Of a stretch of 64,000 nucleotides of DNA, positions 24,365 to 37,063 are shown in pieces. Each line of letters opens with the position of its first letter. The stretch's first letter is position 1. The notes below the pieces were generated by a model. It was not told the origin of the DNA. It worked only from the letters and a program-made list of their open reading frames with translations, and did not search any database. The position numbers and the translations under genes were made by a program. This DNA comes from Anodontia alba (taxonomy: Eukaryota; Mollusca; Bivalvia; Lucinida; Lucinidae), in the NCBI GenBank assembly GCA_964016985.1, contig OZ024831.1:25897631-25961630 (forward strand), in the 5' to 3' direction.

Positions 24365-25732
24365 GCCATTTGTTCGGTCAAGATTCCATTAGTGTTGGTT
24401 TGTACAGTCGTTTCATGTGCCTTTACCCTTTCACCTCGAGTTTCTGACCTTAAGTTTCTGACATGGACTATTCCATCTCTGTATTTGGATACATTGCTTG
24501 TTGCAAATAAAGGTTTTAGTCAAAATCAAAAACATAATGACAATCAGTGTAGATTTTGATGAAACGGCTCGATACGAGCCGTCTCATCTGGATCTGAACT
24601 GCTTGCAAAGGTATTTGTATTGGTATGTATGGATGAAAGGGTTCATCTTTGGAAATAATTATATAACAATATGTCCAAGAGCTTGATTCCTAAACAAGTA
24701 TAAACAATACTTCCTTTGCAGTTAAATAAATCTATTAAGAGTTTAGAATTTAAGGTTTAAATTTCATTTTGTTTTCTGTTTTGACCCTTAATTTGTTTGC
24801 ATAAAGGCCTTTCATATTACTGAATTACTAAAACGCACATATGCGTTTTACGTTTGTCAGCTGCATTTGCTCCCTTCCGTTACCCCTACCCCTACCCACC
24901 CCCGACTTTCAATCCCAGGCCATTATGACGGATTATGGATGAGGCTTCAATCGCTGAAACTAGCTACATACCCACAACATAATGCTAAACCCGCAGTTTT
25001 CATACAACAGCAGTGGTTTTCGGGAGTGCGGGGGAGGGGGGCGGGGGTGTGTGGAGAGCGAGTTGAGCGTACTACAATGCTGGCATCGTTGCACGTGTCA
25101 ACGAGTGAAGCATAAACACTAAAAGAAGGGAAACCAAAATCCGCAATGACCAACCCCTCCTAATAAACCTATGATTGATATAGGCATAGTTAAACACTCA
25201 TCAGTGATATTATTGGGAGAAAATACTTGGGCTTGAGAGAGGTTACCAAGCTCGAAAAACAAAATTCTCTGGCCTGTGTAAGAATAGCCCGAACGCTTCT
25301 TTTATATTAATAACAATCATCCCTGATAAATTTGTGCAGATCCATTTGGTTTCAAAAATGATAGATCCAAATCACATGGCATATGAATAAATCTTTAACA
25401 TAAAAGAAGTATAATCCATTTTTGGGATCTACATGTTATCTAATAGAGACCGAAATTTCAACATCAAACAATTAGACTGTTGCATCATAATATTAATGAA
25501 CCTAACCGCGAAAAGGTACCTTATGAAATATGCTAACAGCTGGCACTCAGTCCATCCGTTCAGGGCTTGTCAGTTTCTTGATGGAACAGCAAAATACTTC
25601 TCTATATTTATCATAAAAGACGACGTTAGAACTGAATTTAAAGAAATCGAATCCCAAACCTAAACGTGTGAAACATAATTGAACTTCTTAAGGTTGAAAG
25701 CGGAAAAAGGAATAAAAATCTAAAAGTTTGCC
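24365..25732. other. non-coding
   Basis: A small palindrome CGGCTCGATACGAGCCG lies at 24566-24582. The GC-rich 24865-25075 has no coding support. Confidence 0.45.
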
Positions 25733-26010
25733 CATTACGAAAACACGCCTATTCAAATATATTGAAAATTTTACCACCAAAAAAATGAAAATTTCCAGAT
25801 GAAATTCTTATTTTTTTCATATTTCTGCTCAAAACATAGATTGTGGGTACTCGTTAGAACCGCCTCGGCGAGGCGGTTCTAACGAGTACCCACAATCTAT
25901 GTGTTTGAACAGAAATAAGAAAAATAATGTATACCCCTGTAAACCCTAGTTTTACTATATAAAAGTGGGGTTAAAGTGGGTCAAAATTATATAGGCGTGT
26001 TTTCGGGATG
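25733..26010 (+). mobile_element. family-1 element, near-consensus
   Basis: One of the best-preserved copies, with perfect inner arms CGTTAGAACCGCCTCGGCG and complement and both ends intact. Useful as a family reference. Confidence 0.92.
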
Positions 26011-26264
26011 CTTTGGAAGCAAAGGAAACATAAAAGATCGAAACTAGGAGACTTGGTTTTATCTACAGCAATGCATGTTGCGACGCTTCATTAGCTCCCC
26101 GCATCCCGCCACCACCTCCCCCACAAACGTCGGTTTAGCGGTATGATCCCAAAGGAAATAAAATATAATCTGCACTATGGTGAAGAAGGACCTGATCAAG
26201 CTGCACTGATATTAGTATACAATCGTGGGGATATATTCTTAGGGTTTCATGACGTCAATTTGTG

Positions 26265-26268
26265 TGTA

Positions 26269-26342
<74 letters not shown>
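26265..26342. repeat. (TG)n-(TA)n compound microsatellite
   Basis: About 8 TG steps run into about 31 TA steps. Confidence 0.95.
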
Positions 26343-26344
<2 letters not shown>

Positions 26345-27357
26345 GGGTATGCATCGACATGGCTTTATAAAATATTCGAATTCCTTTTGCCATTGTAAAT
26401 ATAAAAGAAATCATATTTTCCGCCAGCGTTTTAGATTTTGGAAATGATACATTTCATAGAACTACAGTTAAAATACTTGGAAAAAGGAATCTGTAGAGAA
26501 TACATAGTCTTGCCCAAGGCTTTGAAATATACATATTATATATTTTGGCTTATTGAGCTCTGTGGCTAGTCTATAGATAATATGGTCTCGATTTCTAATA
26601 TTTCAGAGACAACCACAGAAGAAAAGTTCACCCCTAGACTAGCTAAACATTGAATCAAAAAGTAGAATGTAAATGAAAAAAAAAATAAGTAAACAAAAAG
26701 TGACAAACATACTTATATATTGGCCTAGTAGCTAGGCTAGAGAATACAGAACACAACAAAATACGGAAAATAACAGGCTCGCTTTTATTGGATGCGTCTA
26801 TTCTGGAGGGATAACGAAACAAGTATAAATCCCTCGTGTCCCTTAGCAGCGCTTTAAGCGGTACTCTATTTGTACGTATAATGCTTCAGCTCAAAGTTCA
26901 GAAATGCAATTAAGAGAAATTTATCCACTTTTTGCCATTCTGTCACATATTGCAAGGAAAACAACTATTGTGACTGTTGGCTTTCCTGCGGTCTAATGGG
27001 AGTATGGTAGGCCCATTTTCAGAAAGGAACCATAACAATACTTACAAAGCTGTTTCCCGTGAAAATGTATCTATTCTCCAAAATTGTGTCAGCATTATCA
27101 TGTTATATCGAAGTCCATTGGCGACTGAGTGTGTTATAGAAATGACATTAATTTCTGAAAACTCCAATATAGCAATATTAACGTTAAAAATGGAGATTAA
27201 ATATCTATTTTAGAAATTCGCGCAAGGCAAATAGTTCCAGGATTTCAGTGCAGTGGATTTATCGAAGTACAAATCACGTTTTAAATTTGTTACCGTTTTG
27301 TCATATTGCGCCAAATTAGTGTAATCCTGTTGAGTCGGTATTATTATACAAATTCAA
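26343..27357. other. non-coding
   Basis: AT-rich with no recognised repeat or exon. Confidence 0.45.
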
Positions 27358-27618
27358 GCCCCGAGGTCATAAAACTTTTTTCGCGCTCAACTCAGCTGAG
27401 TATGAAATTTGTCCTGCTAATAAATCTCAAATTAATAACAATTGCCAATTCTTTCATGCTGAGCATGAACATGTCTCTGCTAATCAATATAAAAATGCCA
27501 ACTATTGTTGGCAATTTTCATATTTATTAGCAATAGTTGGAATTTTCATATTTATTAGCAAAGAAAATGTCATGATCAGCTGAGTTGAGGATGAAAAAAA
27601 GTTTTATAACCTCGGGGC
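27358..27618. mobile_element. miniature element with CCCCGAGGTYATAAAAC ends
   Basis: The ends are complementary for about 25 bp, and further in CTCAACTCAGCTGAGTATGA faces CATGATCAGCTGAGTTGAG. The centre repeats AACTATTGTTGGCAATTTTC and TATTTATTAGCAA. A second copy is at 55535. Confidence 0.7.
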
Positions 27619-28986
27619 CAGGTCTATGACTGTATGACTTCTGTATGTTAAGGAAAGCAAAGAGTGTTCTAGAGACAAACCCGAGAAAGGTAAACTTACA
27701 CCATTCAGCGGCAAGTATTTAGCAATACTTTGTTTGAGCCTAAAAAAAAAAGTCATTCCTCAAATATGTCTTAAAACTGTCGTCAATTCTTTATTCAAAA
27801 AGCTGAAGCTAAAGAATGTGTCAAAAGGACAACGTCATTAGATTTCACGACTTTGGTTTAAACAGTCATGTCACTTTTGACACCAGAATACAAGAGTTTC
27901 GCCAACTATTATGTAGATATTAGATACGAATGTATTCATAGTACTTGAAAACCGTGCTTTGCTAGACAGTTTCGAGATCCGACTTCTTAAAATTCAGTCC
28001 CCACTTGATGTTTCATGATAAACATAGGTGGCGCTTTTGTTGACCCATCAAACTGGGCCCATGTAACCTAGGCATCATTATATCCGGAGACAACCTGTCT
28101 TTTGTGGCGGTAGTTTACAAAACAGAATTCGGGGACTCGCTCTTGAAAAGTTTGTCACTTTGCCGAAATTTGAGTCATAGAATTTAATCCTATTAAAGGT
28201 GTTACGCTCAATTTGTGAGAATTTTTGTCATGTAAAAAAATAGGCCGAAGAATACATGACAAGGGATTTGAATATATTATCCGGACTGACAGGGATTACA
28301 GTGATAATAATAATCCTATGTCGAAGGGCGGAGAAGTTGTTTGTTGTATGGAGTAATGAGGGCTTAAGGTTTACCGTGACTCAACCAAGTGGCTTAACGG
28401 TAAAGCTCGATGATCCGAAGAGACTGGTTAGGGATAAAAATGAAAATACATTGATGGTTTAATATAGATAGTAGTTTGATTACTTAAAGAGAGAGAATCA
28501 AACTGGATGTTTCCGATTATATACGGGTATAGTCCCGCTATAAATTTATGTAGAATGCTTACTAGGGTGTTGATGCACTGACTACCTTTAAAACGCGGCA
28601 AGATCACCGATTGGTATAATTATAATCTGTATATTAGGCGGTTTTTTTTTCGTTTTTTTTTTCGGGGGTGGGGGGGGGGGGGGTGAGGGGAGGCGGGGAT
28701 GGATGCGGTGGGGTAGGGTAGGGGGCTTTATTTTGGTTAAAATTTGGGCTGAATACACCTGTTAGTTTGTCCCCATTTTACACAGAAGACACCTTTCCTG
28801 ACTTTCTGTTTACACGTACTTTCCTGCATCTGGCTTCCTTTCTAAAACGGAGTCTCTCCGCACTTCACCATTGTGCATTTTATAGTACAGTTTATATGTT
28901 CTGGTCCTTTTTTATCACTGAGCCTATACTTGGATTAAAAAAATATTGTAAGGTCACTGATCGGCCTTATTAGCCGAAACAAACTA
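27619..28986. other. non-coding, T/G tracts
   Basis: T-rich and G-rich runs at 28643-28690. The open frames at 28256 and 28767 have no recognisable features. Confidence 0.45.
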
Positions 28987-29297
28987 CAGTCGACTCTCGT
29001 TATCTCGAATTCCAAGGGACTCTCTGAAATACTTCGAGATATCCATACTTCAACATATCAGATTTGCAGAATTGAGGAAAAACTTATTCAATTAACCACA
29101 TTTAACAAATGTATGTGTAACTGGACTCTTGAAGTTAGAAATTTATTGAAAATATTGTGGAAAATAGCAATTTCTCCTCTTTTCCACAATATTTTCTACA
29201 TGTTGTTAGATTTTCATGTTTAGGCAGGGACCAGATTTTCACTTCGAGATAAGGGGTTATTCGAGATAAGCGAGGTCTAGATAGCGGGAGTCAACTG
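28987..29297 (+). mobile_element. CAGTCGACTCTCG-family TA element, hairpin arm shortened
   Basis: TA flanks are at 28985-28986 and 29298-29299. The left hairpin arm stops after ATATTGTGGAAAA, while the right arm keeps AGCAATTTCTCCTC, so the tip is deleted on one side. Confidence 0.82.
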
Positions 29298-29825
29298 TAG
29301 TCTAGTACTCAAAAAGCTTGGAAGCTTAGCTGTTTTTTTTTTTTTTTTTTTTTTTTTTTTTGTTTTTGTTTTATGACTCTTTTCATTGCTTTCAAGGGTC
29401 ATTCCTTTTAGAATTTATTTTCCTTTACTACAGCTGATGCCAGTGCCGTATGGCTGTTGTAAACTGTCTCTTCGTCCTTCGCTATAGTGTAGTTTATATT
29501 TACTAAGCTTTCGACATCTTTCAGAAAGTCGTTTTTTGCTTGGCGTATTACACAGAAGACGTAAAATTTTAAACTTTTGTCATGATTTAATGCAAAAGCA
29601 TTTGTTGTAACTACCTAATCAGAAAAAGTTTTATTTTCCTCATTGGTTTTCAAAAAATCAATATTTTAACTTTCCCCCATAGGAAAAATGGATGTAAAAT
29701 ATTCAGAAATGTGTAGGGTAGATAACTTTGAGGCAGATTTTCAACAAGCTACGACTGTTCATTTTTTTCCTGAAATTTTCACAATATTGTTGTGAAACAT
29801 TAACAGTTCAAATTCAGCAAAGAAA

Positions 29826-29860
<35 letters not shown>

Positions 29861-30104
29861 CTTAGACAAAAATTCCAAGAAATCGCTTTACTTAGAAAAT
29901 ACATAGGTCAGACCAATTTTTGACAAAAAAAAAAAAAAATATGATTTTTGGGTAAATATTTGAGAATAAAACACGGTAAAGAAAAGACAAATGGTTTCTG
30001 ATAAGATAGGGTCAATTAGAACAAAATAGTTTCATTTAAAATAAAGCGTCAAGCAAAAGACAAAAAAGCGTCTGTCCGAGGGATTGCAAAAGGACAGTAG
30101 GGTA
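29298..30104. other. non-coding, T and A runs
   Basis: T at 29332-29360, A at 29829-29858 and 29926-29939. No gene is seen. Confidence 0.5.
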
Positions 30105-30381
30105 CATCACGAAAATATGTATTTTTGACCCCTTGAACCCACACTTTTATATAGAAAAAAAATGGGGTTTGCAGGGGTATACATATTTTGGTTTCTATTT
30201 CTACTCAAAAATATAGATTGTGGGTACGCGTTGGAACCACCTCGCCAAGGCGGTTCTAACGGGTACCCACAATCTATGTTTTGAGCAGAAATATGAAAAA
30301 AAATATCAGAATTTTTATCTGAAAACTTTCAGTTTTTGGTGGTGAGATTTTCAATATCTGAATAGGCGTGCTTTCGTAATG
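30105..30381 (-). mobile_element. family-1 element
   Basis: Complete. The core has GTTGGAACCACCTCGCCAAGG, so three pairs differ between the arms. Confidence 0.85.
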
Positions 30382-30564
30382 ATAGTGTAGTTTATATTTA
30401 GGGTAAATTTGGTACTGACAGGCTTGGTCGATATCATCTCTTAAGGCCTACTGTAATTACCCTAAATATTCGAACAACTTACCCCCTTACCATACTTATA
30501 CTAAATGGTGGACATAAACATCTGACTAGCTAATGAAGTATCTAAAATAATGGTAGGTGAATGG

Positions 30565-30610
30565 CAAACTCTGCAGACTGTGGTATCTGTTTTGGGTCTA
30601 CACTGTTCAG
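30565..30610. repeat. GGCAAACTCTGCAGACTG hairpin fragment
   Basis: Halves GGCAAACTCTGCAGAC and GGGTCTACACTGTTCAG match the hairpin in the piggyBac-like elements. It sits just upstream of the element at 30647. Confidence 0.4.
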
Positions 30611-30646
30611 TCGTCTCTGTTCGTACACTTATGGTAAGTACGACAT

Positions 30647-30848
30647 ATGAACCGCAATGTCGGAAAACGTACTTTCGAACACGTGCGCCCAACGAAATTC
30701 AGGTCAGCCTGCGCAGTTTTAATCACAGGTTCCACTGGGCATATTTTGGACGACCAAAGATGCAAAGTTTCTTCATACAGCCAAAGAGGACTCTGATCAG
30801 ACTTGCGAGGAGTATTCGTTAGGCGCACATTTCAGCACTGCGACTCAT
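30647..30848. mobile_element. GATCAGCCTGCGCA-family element, diverged
   Basis: Ends ATGAACCGCAATGTCGG and CACTGCGACTCAT are complementary with mismatches. The internal hairpins are eroded, but TCAGCCTGCGCAG and TCTGATCAGACTTGCG remain. Confidence 0.6.
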
Positions 30849-30876
30849 ATGTTGTTATTCAATGGTATTACATTTA

Positions 30877-30984
30877 CCCAACAGGCACATAACATCAAAA
30901 TGACGTCGTACCAACGTCGATGCGAAGTGATCACGTCGCATCGACGTTGATACGACGTCATTTTTACGTTGTGTGCCCACTGGG
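30877..30984. mobile_element. ACGT-rich palindromic element, best copy
   Basis: CCCAACAGGCACATAAC to GTTGTGTGCCCACTGGG. The arms pair GACGTCGTACCAACGTCGAT with ATCGACGTTGATACGACGTC through nearly the whole length, around the centre AGTGATCACG. It is flanked by TTA and TAA. Confidence 0.75.
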
Positions 30985-31810
30985 TAACAACAGGGATTTA
31001 TACATTCATAAGACGCACCGTCGTTCAGTGTCATTATAATGAATACCTTACAGCAGCACCATAAAATACAAATAGTGCCTCAGCATACAATGACCTTACA
31101 CCTTACCCAAGCTAGTGAGTGAATCTGCGCATTCAATAAATATACCTTATGTAAGGAACATGCGACAAATGGTGTAATTATTCAAAAATATCATAATTCC
31201 AATAAAGAAGGATTACACTTATTAGCGCAATTTGATTGGTCGCAAACAAAATGTCATTTATACCTATGCAAATCCTTTGAACAGGAATTTTGGGACAGAC
31301 CTCTTTGAGTAAATTTCTAAAATGAGCATTTTCAAGTTGGAAATATAAGAAAATAAATTTATCTCTGTGGCTTTTATCGGTCATCAGAACTCCGGCAATC
31401 ACTCGCAAACTTAACATAAAGCCCTTGTAAGTGATACATGTACGCCGCATTTTGCAAAACGATAAAGTACACAGAAATGAAATTATTTCCTATATCTTGC
31501 TTCACTTCTATGGAACATCAAGGCGCGTGAAACGGCACATTCAAGTGTAATACTTTACACATTAAAAATGTCGCTTCCTACAAATGTCACTGTCCTAATA
31601 CTAAAAGCCCACATCCCTGTTTGCATCAATGCACATGTCCAAGTTCAAAGATGGAATAATCTACTTCAGAAACTCAGGGATGAAATAAATGGGGTGAATA
31701 AAATTTAAAATTTAACATAACCCTTTCATTCCAGCAGACTAAAACAAATAACTTTGCGAACAGTATAGATCATTACGAGAAAGATGCTAACGAGCCGTTT
31801 CATCAAGATC
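30985..31810. other. non-coding
   Basis: No repeat, exon or RNA gene is recognised. Confidence 0.45.
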
Positions 31811-32118
31811 CATTACGAAAACACGCCTATTCAAATAAATTGAAATTTTCGTCTCCAAAAACAGAAAATTTTTAGACAAAAAATCTGACACTTTTTTTCA
31901 TATTTCTGCTCAAAACATAGATTGTGGGTACTCGTTAAAACCGCCTCACCGATTGTGGTACTCGTTAGAACCGCCTCGGTGATGCGGTTCTAACGAGTAC
32001 CCACAATCTATGTTTTAAGCAAAAATAAGAAATAATATATACCTCTGTAAACCCCAGTTTTTCTATATAAAAGTGGGGTTCAAAGGGGTCAAAATTATAT
32101 AGGCATGTTTTCGTGATG
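31811..32118 (+). mobile_element. family-1 element with duplicated palindrome arm
   Basis: The left arm occurs twice: TACTCGTTAAAACCGCCTC, then a fresh GATTGTGGTACTCGTTAG, before one right arm. It is the same kind of change as at 17599, but the breakpoint differs. Confidence 0.88.
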
Positions 32119-33123
32119 TACACTTTTGCCATTCTTTTTTTTTTTTTTTTTTTTTTTTTACTCACAGCCCTGTTTGCAACAATGGACATGTCCAAATTCA
32201 AAGCTGGAAGAGTACACTTCAGAAATTCAGGGATGAAGAGGTTAAAAAAGCTACAATATCAAAATATATCTGACATAATGTAGAGACATACAGCACAGGG
32301 TCGTGTCAGTGTTGTTAAGAAGACGTTAGAAATGACAAAACTCACGCATAATTTCTGTTTTGATTGAAGTCTTGGCTCCGCGGGGCTTGTCACCTTGTCT
32401 CAGTGTGTACGAGGTCCTATCTCTGGTTGTCACTCAAACTAGCCCTAGAAATATACACCACAATTATATTACACAGTAGAGTAGACAGTTAATGACATAC
32501 TGCTCCACAAAATATATGTGATGGAATGTGATGTAAAGGGACTTGATCTTACGCGGACAACGAAGGCGCAGCTCACCGCTCATCTGATCAGGGTTATCGG
32601 TCACCGAACGGAACCCAGTTTCTTATGTGCATATGCGCTGTCGGAGCTTGACCTTCACTGTTCGTATATTTTACATGACACATATGGACATGTTTCACAT
32701 ACTAATCATCATATTATTTCAGACCGAAATGTTTTCATATGTGCAAACGTTCAAAGGAGAAGTTATACATCTTCAAAGCAGACAACGTTGTCCAAATTAT
32801 TCATTATCCGTTTTGAGCTGTTCAGAAACGAAAATTAATTTCTCGCATTGGGAGCAAATTCTTACTGTTAAGAGACAAACTGTTAAGTTTTTTTTTTTGG
32901 AGGGGCTCGGTACGTAAGAAAACTAAACGTGTCACAAAAGTTATTCACCTTGTACAATTAGGCAGGGATTTTGGCAACTTGTACAATTAGACAGGGATTT
33001 TAGCAACTGTATCCGGTACCCTTAAGTAAATTCGACCGCAAAACATGTAAACTGTATGATCTTCAAGGGTTGTGTCTGTGATATACCAACAAATGCAGGT
33101 AGTTATATCCAAACATGCTCTGA

Positions 33124-33124
<1 letters not shown>
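32119..33124. other. non-coding
   Basis: Poly-T at 32134-32159. Two frames of about 100 codons overlap at 32518-32917 with no recognisable domain. I do not call a gene. Confidence 0.4.
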
Positions 33125-33202
<78 letters not shown>

Positions 33203-33529
33203 GACTCCCGTTATCTCGAATTCCAAGGGACTCACTGAAACACTTCGAGATATCCGTACTTCGACATATCAGAGTTGAGAGAGTGAGGAAAACAATAAAT
33301 TGAACAACCACATTTAACAAATGAACATGTACTTTGACTCCTGAAGTTAGAAATATATATATAAAATAATGTGGAAAAGAGGAGAAATTGCTCCTGAGGA
33401 GCAATTTCTCCTCTTTTCCACATTATTTTGTTACCTGTTGTCATAGTTTCATGTTAAAACAGGGACCAGATTTTCACTTCGAGATAAGCGGTAATTCGAA
33501 ATAAGCGAGTTCGAGATAACGAGGCTCGA

Positions 33530-33588
<59 letters not shown>
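33125..33588. repeat. (TA)n microsatellite split by a TA element
   Basis: TA repeats at 33125-33202 and 33533-33588 flank the element at 33201-33532. The simplest reading is one TA tract that received an element using TA as its target, then expanded on one or both sides. Confidence 0.85.
33201..33532 (+). mobile_element. CAGTCGACTCTCG-family TA element
   Basis: The left end has lost its first bases (ACGACTCCCGTTATC). The right end GAGGCTCGACTG is complete. The central hairpin is near perfect: GTGGAAAAGAGGAGAAATTG and complement around CTCCTGAGGAG. Confidence 0.82.
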
Positions 33589-33589
<1 letters not shown>

Positions 33590-34512
33590 CTTTTTGCGTT
33601 TAGTGCGTATTAATGTAGCTTGTGTATTTACGTATATGTACGTATATTTAATCCATTTACGCCTATATAGTGCACACTTATCCCTTTCTCTTGGGCTCAT
33701 TTTGATTTTGAGGAAAGACTGGTTGTTTGATTGAACTATGATAATTTTTCATGAAAATTCCTTTATTTAATACAAATAAAGTAGATCCTAATAAACCTTC
33801 CTGTTTTGGGTCTACACTGTTTGTTAATATCCCTTCTATAGGACGCTAGACATAAATAGGTTACGGTACGCCTCCTGTGGTTAGTAAGGTAATATGTGTG
33901 TCTACTTACTATACATTTAACCATATTATTGTATTTCAAATGACAACAATACTATAAAAGAACACCTCAAAAGCATTGTTTGTGAAAATCTGCAATAACA
34001 TGCATGAACCCAATGCATAAAAGGCACGTTACTATATAATTCTATGACCAAAATTTTCAAAAGGAATCCAAGTATCACGTTGAATTTCAATCGCAAAAAC
34101 AGGTAACCTATAGTCTTCAAGGGTTGTATCTGAGATATACCAACTAAGGCAGGCAGTTATATCCGAACATGCTCGGATAGCTTTGGTGGACTCTTGCAGC
34201 GCCAGTGCATAACGCAAGGTTTCATTATCTACAAAAATGGTGTCATATAGAAATCGCCATCATTGCTTTCATGAATTGAAAAACTTAATAAAATGCACCC
34301 AGCTTCCACCCCAACATCAAGTGCCTACTTTTCTGACTTTCTGTTTGCTTTCCTTTACAGCAAGCCCATTCTGAAAAAGGGTGTTTACTCTAAAAGGAAA
34401 CGGTTGGTTTCAAGAGGAACCATTTGTACCTTTTAGAGAAGTTCCATTTACCAAAGAGAGATTAAACAATTTGCACAGAGTGACCAACTCTGAAGTGTAC
34501 CCATTCCCTTAA
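33589..34512. other. non-coding with repeat fragments
   Basis: 33790-33870 is one half of a type-A piggyBac-like repeat (GGGTCTACACTGTTTG, CATAAATAGG). 34340-34510 belongs to the weak dispersed repeat noted at 1945. Confidence 0.4.
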
Positions 34513-34705
34513 CCCTTTTCCTGCTAAATAAATAAAGGTGCCGCGCCTATTTCTAATTTTCAACCAGATCCAGATTGTTGATATAAATTCACATACTTAA
34601 TATCAAAAAGTGCTGATCCAGATCAGTTGGCCTCTTCAGAAGCCAACTGACCTGGATCTACACTGTTTGCAAAGGCAGGATATATCCGGGTTCAGCAGGG
34701 CTAGA
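34513..34705. mobile_element. piggyBac-like miniature element, type B
   Basis: TTAA (34509-34512) precedes CCCTTTTCCTGCTAAATAAA. The right end is CGGGTTCAGCAGGGC with a decayed flank. The internal hairpin pairs GATCCAGATCAGTTGGC with GCCAACTGACCTGGATC. Confidence 0.65.
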
Positions 34706-35916
34706 AAAAAATTGGTTCTCTGGGTACTAGTAAGACTTTTGTTCATGTTACAGCAATGTATAGGAAACAATCTGTACAAAGTATCCGACCGAAATGTGTG
34801 CACATCAATCAATGACTCTAGAATAACGATGAAAAGTCTTACTGATTGAATGGTAAACAGTGCAGACCTAGATAAACTTATACAAAATGATGAACATGAC
34901 AATTTGACTACCAGACGAAGTATCTAAACTCTTGGTTGCTGAATGGCTGAATGACAAACTGTGCGGACCGTGGCGTCTAATCTCGGTCTGCACTGTTTGC
35001 TCAGGTCTCTCAGTCGTATGCTCAGGGTTTGATATAAATTCAGTTGAGCTGAGTATACGTTGTTTACTCAGGCTACTGTTCCTAACATTTAGTGTAATAC
35101 GGTATTAGCTAAATGCCAGATATATTGCTCACATAAATGTGGAGGACAATTTTTGTGTAAACGGGTCATTTGGGAGTCTCGCCTTCTCAAACGTCTGTGT
35201 TGCATCGTTACAAAACAAATTCTGCTCTGATTCCGATGTCTATCAGTTGTCCAACTTGTAACTCAGCGGCTTCATTTGCGAAACTTTGTGAAGGAATTCT
35301 GACTCAAATTGGACAAAATGTGTCGCGTCGAAAATTAAATCGGATCAATGAAACGGGATTAGGATGGCCTCTAGAGTAAGTCGGAGAAAACACAACTTTT
35401 CAAATAAGATTAGACATCAATCAAGAAACAAATTTTGTAGTGTGACGACACCATTTACGGTGCCCCCGCCTGCGTTCTAAGAAAACGTTGGAGACAGATA
35501 TTCGCACGGAACGGATAAGAATGAATAGTTTCGAATCACTTCAAAGACTGTTAACGGACGCCGCCCTAGGGATTAGAGGAATGAGAGAACAATACTATTT
35601 ATATTCAGGGGACAAGAGATAGTAGTAATTTCTTAGAGAATAAGAAAATAATCTTAATTATTTCTTACTTTTAGGGAACGAGAGAACATTTACAAAACAG
35701 AAAACTTGGATGAGCAGGGGAACATGGTTCATTATTTTTAGAGAAAGGAGACCTCTCCTAGAGGGCAACATTAACCCTGATCTGTTGCGATTCCTCTATT
35801 CCTCTATTGTTGTTCTATTCCCGACTGGATGCTGATTTGAATTGTTAGTTAAGTTCATGTGGGGTCTTGGAAGGACGTGGCCTTTCTTGGGTATCCACAT
35901 ACAAAGTTTTGTAAAT
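34706..35916. other. non-coding with hairpin fragment
   Basis: 34935-35005 shows GGCAAACTGTGCGGACC and GGTCTGCACTGTTTGC, the hairpin core of the type-A elements without clear ends. No gene is seen. Confidence 0.45.
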
Positions 35917-36195
35917 CATCACGAAAACATGCGTATTCACATATACTGAAAATTTTACCACCAAAAAATGAAAATTTTCAGATAAAAATTCTGTCATTTT
36001 TCATATATCTGCTCAAAAACATAGATTGTGGGTACCCGTTAAAACCGCCTTGGCGAGGCGGTTCTAACTAGTACCCACAATCTATGTTTTTGAGCAGAAA
36101 TAAGAAAAATAATGTATACCCCAGTAACCCCCAGTTTTACTACATAAAAGTGGGGTTTAAGGGGGTCAAAACTGTATAGGCGTGTTTTCGTGATG
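35917..36195 (+). mobile_element. family-1 element
   Basis: Complete. The tip is CCGCCTTGGCGAGGCGG, with one pair changed (GTTAAAACC) and CTAGTACC on the right. Confidence 0.9.
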
Positions 36196-36729
36196 TGTAA
36201 GCCCAGTCCGTATGCTTCAAAAGCTATTTGAGTTGACCGGATACATTTGGTAGGTTACAAGAATCGAAAATCGAAAAACCGATTAGCCACTGCTAGGTTA
36301 TGCAAATTACACTGCTGTGTATGAAGAGAATTAATAAAACCAAGTCTCCGATATTCTTTCTTTGGTGTGTTCTTTGATTCCAAAGGCATCTTTTTAGTTA
36401 TTCATTACACAGTACAGACACCTGTCTACAAAATCACTACGAATCATTTTCATTTCTAAAACTGTTTATAAAACTGGTACAAAATATGCTTCGTTAAATG
36501 CCCATGGTTATGTATTAAATAAAGAATTTACAAGTATTTTCCTTCGCAGTGCTGCCAATACATCATAACTTCTGGAAACCACACAGTAATTGTCAGAATC
36601 AAGAATACAGTGCTTCACGGTTCAGTACACGTATTGAAAATTATTTCAATGACTTGTTTTATGATCATTGTTTTGTTCAATATATGTATCCTTTTTCATG
36701 CCACAACATCATCTCCTATATATGTTATA
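36196..36729. other. non-coding
   Basis: Nothing recognised before the SINE tail. Confidence 0.45.
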
Positions 36730-36955
36730 CTTTCTTTCTTTCTTTCTTTCTTGCGTAGGGACTGTCTCTCCCTGCACAGAATATTTTCAGTTAACGTCCC
36801 GATCCGAACGATGGTGCACTGTATTAGCATCCCTGCCAATGATACTAATGGAGCATGTTCGGATCCAGAAAATGTCTCACCTCCAGTGTGTTTTGAGCCC
36901 TGGACTTCTAGCACCATAAGCCGGTGCACTAACAACTGCTCGACCACGGTCCTCA
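36730..36955 (-). mobile_element. tRNA-derived SINE with (AAAG)n tail
   Basis: On the minus strand the element starts near 36955 with GAGGACCGTGGTCGAGCAG, a tRNA-like box A region. It continues through CACCGGCTTATGGTGC and a weak box B (CAGGGCTCAAAAC). A body with CGGATCGGGACGTTAAC follows, and the element ends in AAGAAAGAAAG repeats (36730-36752). A short flank similarity, TATGTTAT against TATGTAAT, could be a decayed target duplication. The open frames of 142, 86 and 83 codons here are shadows of the SINE. SINEs are made by RNA polymerase III and moved by LINE proteins in trans, and this copy is diverged and probably dead. Confidence 0.65.
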
Positions 36956-37063
36956 TACTATGTAATCTAAATGTTCAGACGGAAAGTAGTGATAATTGTC
37001 TTCTTTTTAAAGAACATGAGACATCGAAAAGGAATTGAAATTAAATGTTAACTTTTGCTTTCT

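Noticed and set aside
32518..32917. Overlapping frames of 106 and 96 codons
   Set aside because: They overlap in different frames, have no domain or repeat partner, and lengths of this order are expected by chance in 64 kb.
36610..37038. 142-codon open frame with a hydrophobic start
   Set aside because: Most of it translates a reversed tRNA-SINE and its (CTTT)n tail, and frames on both strands are open for the same reason.
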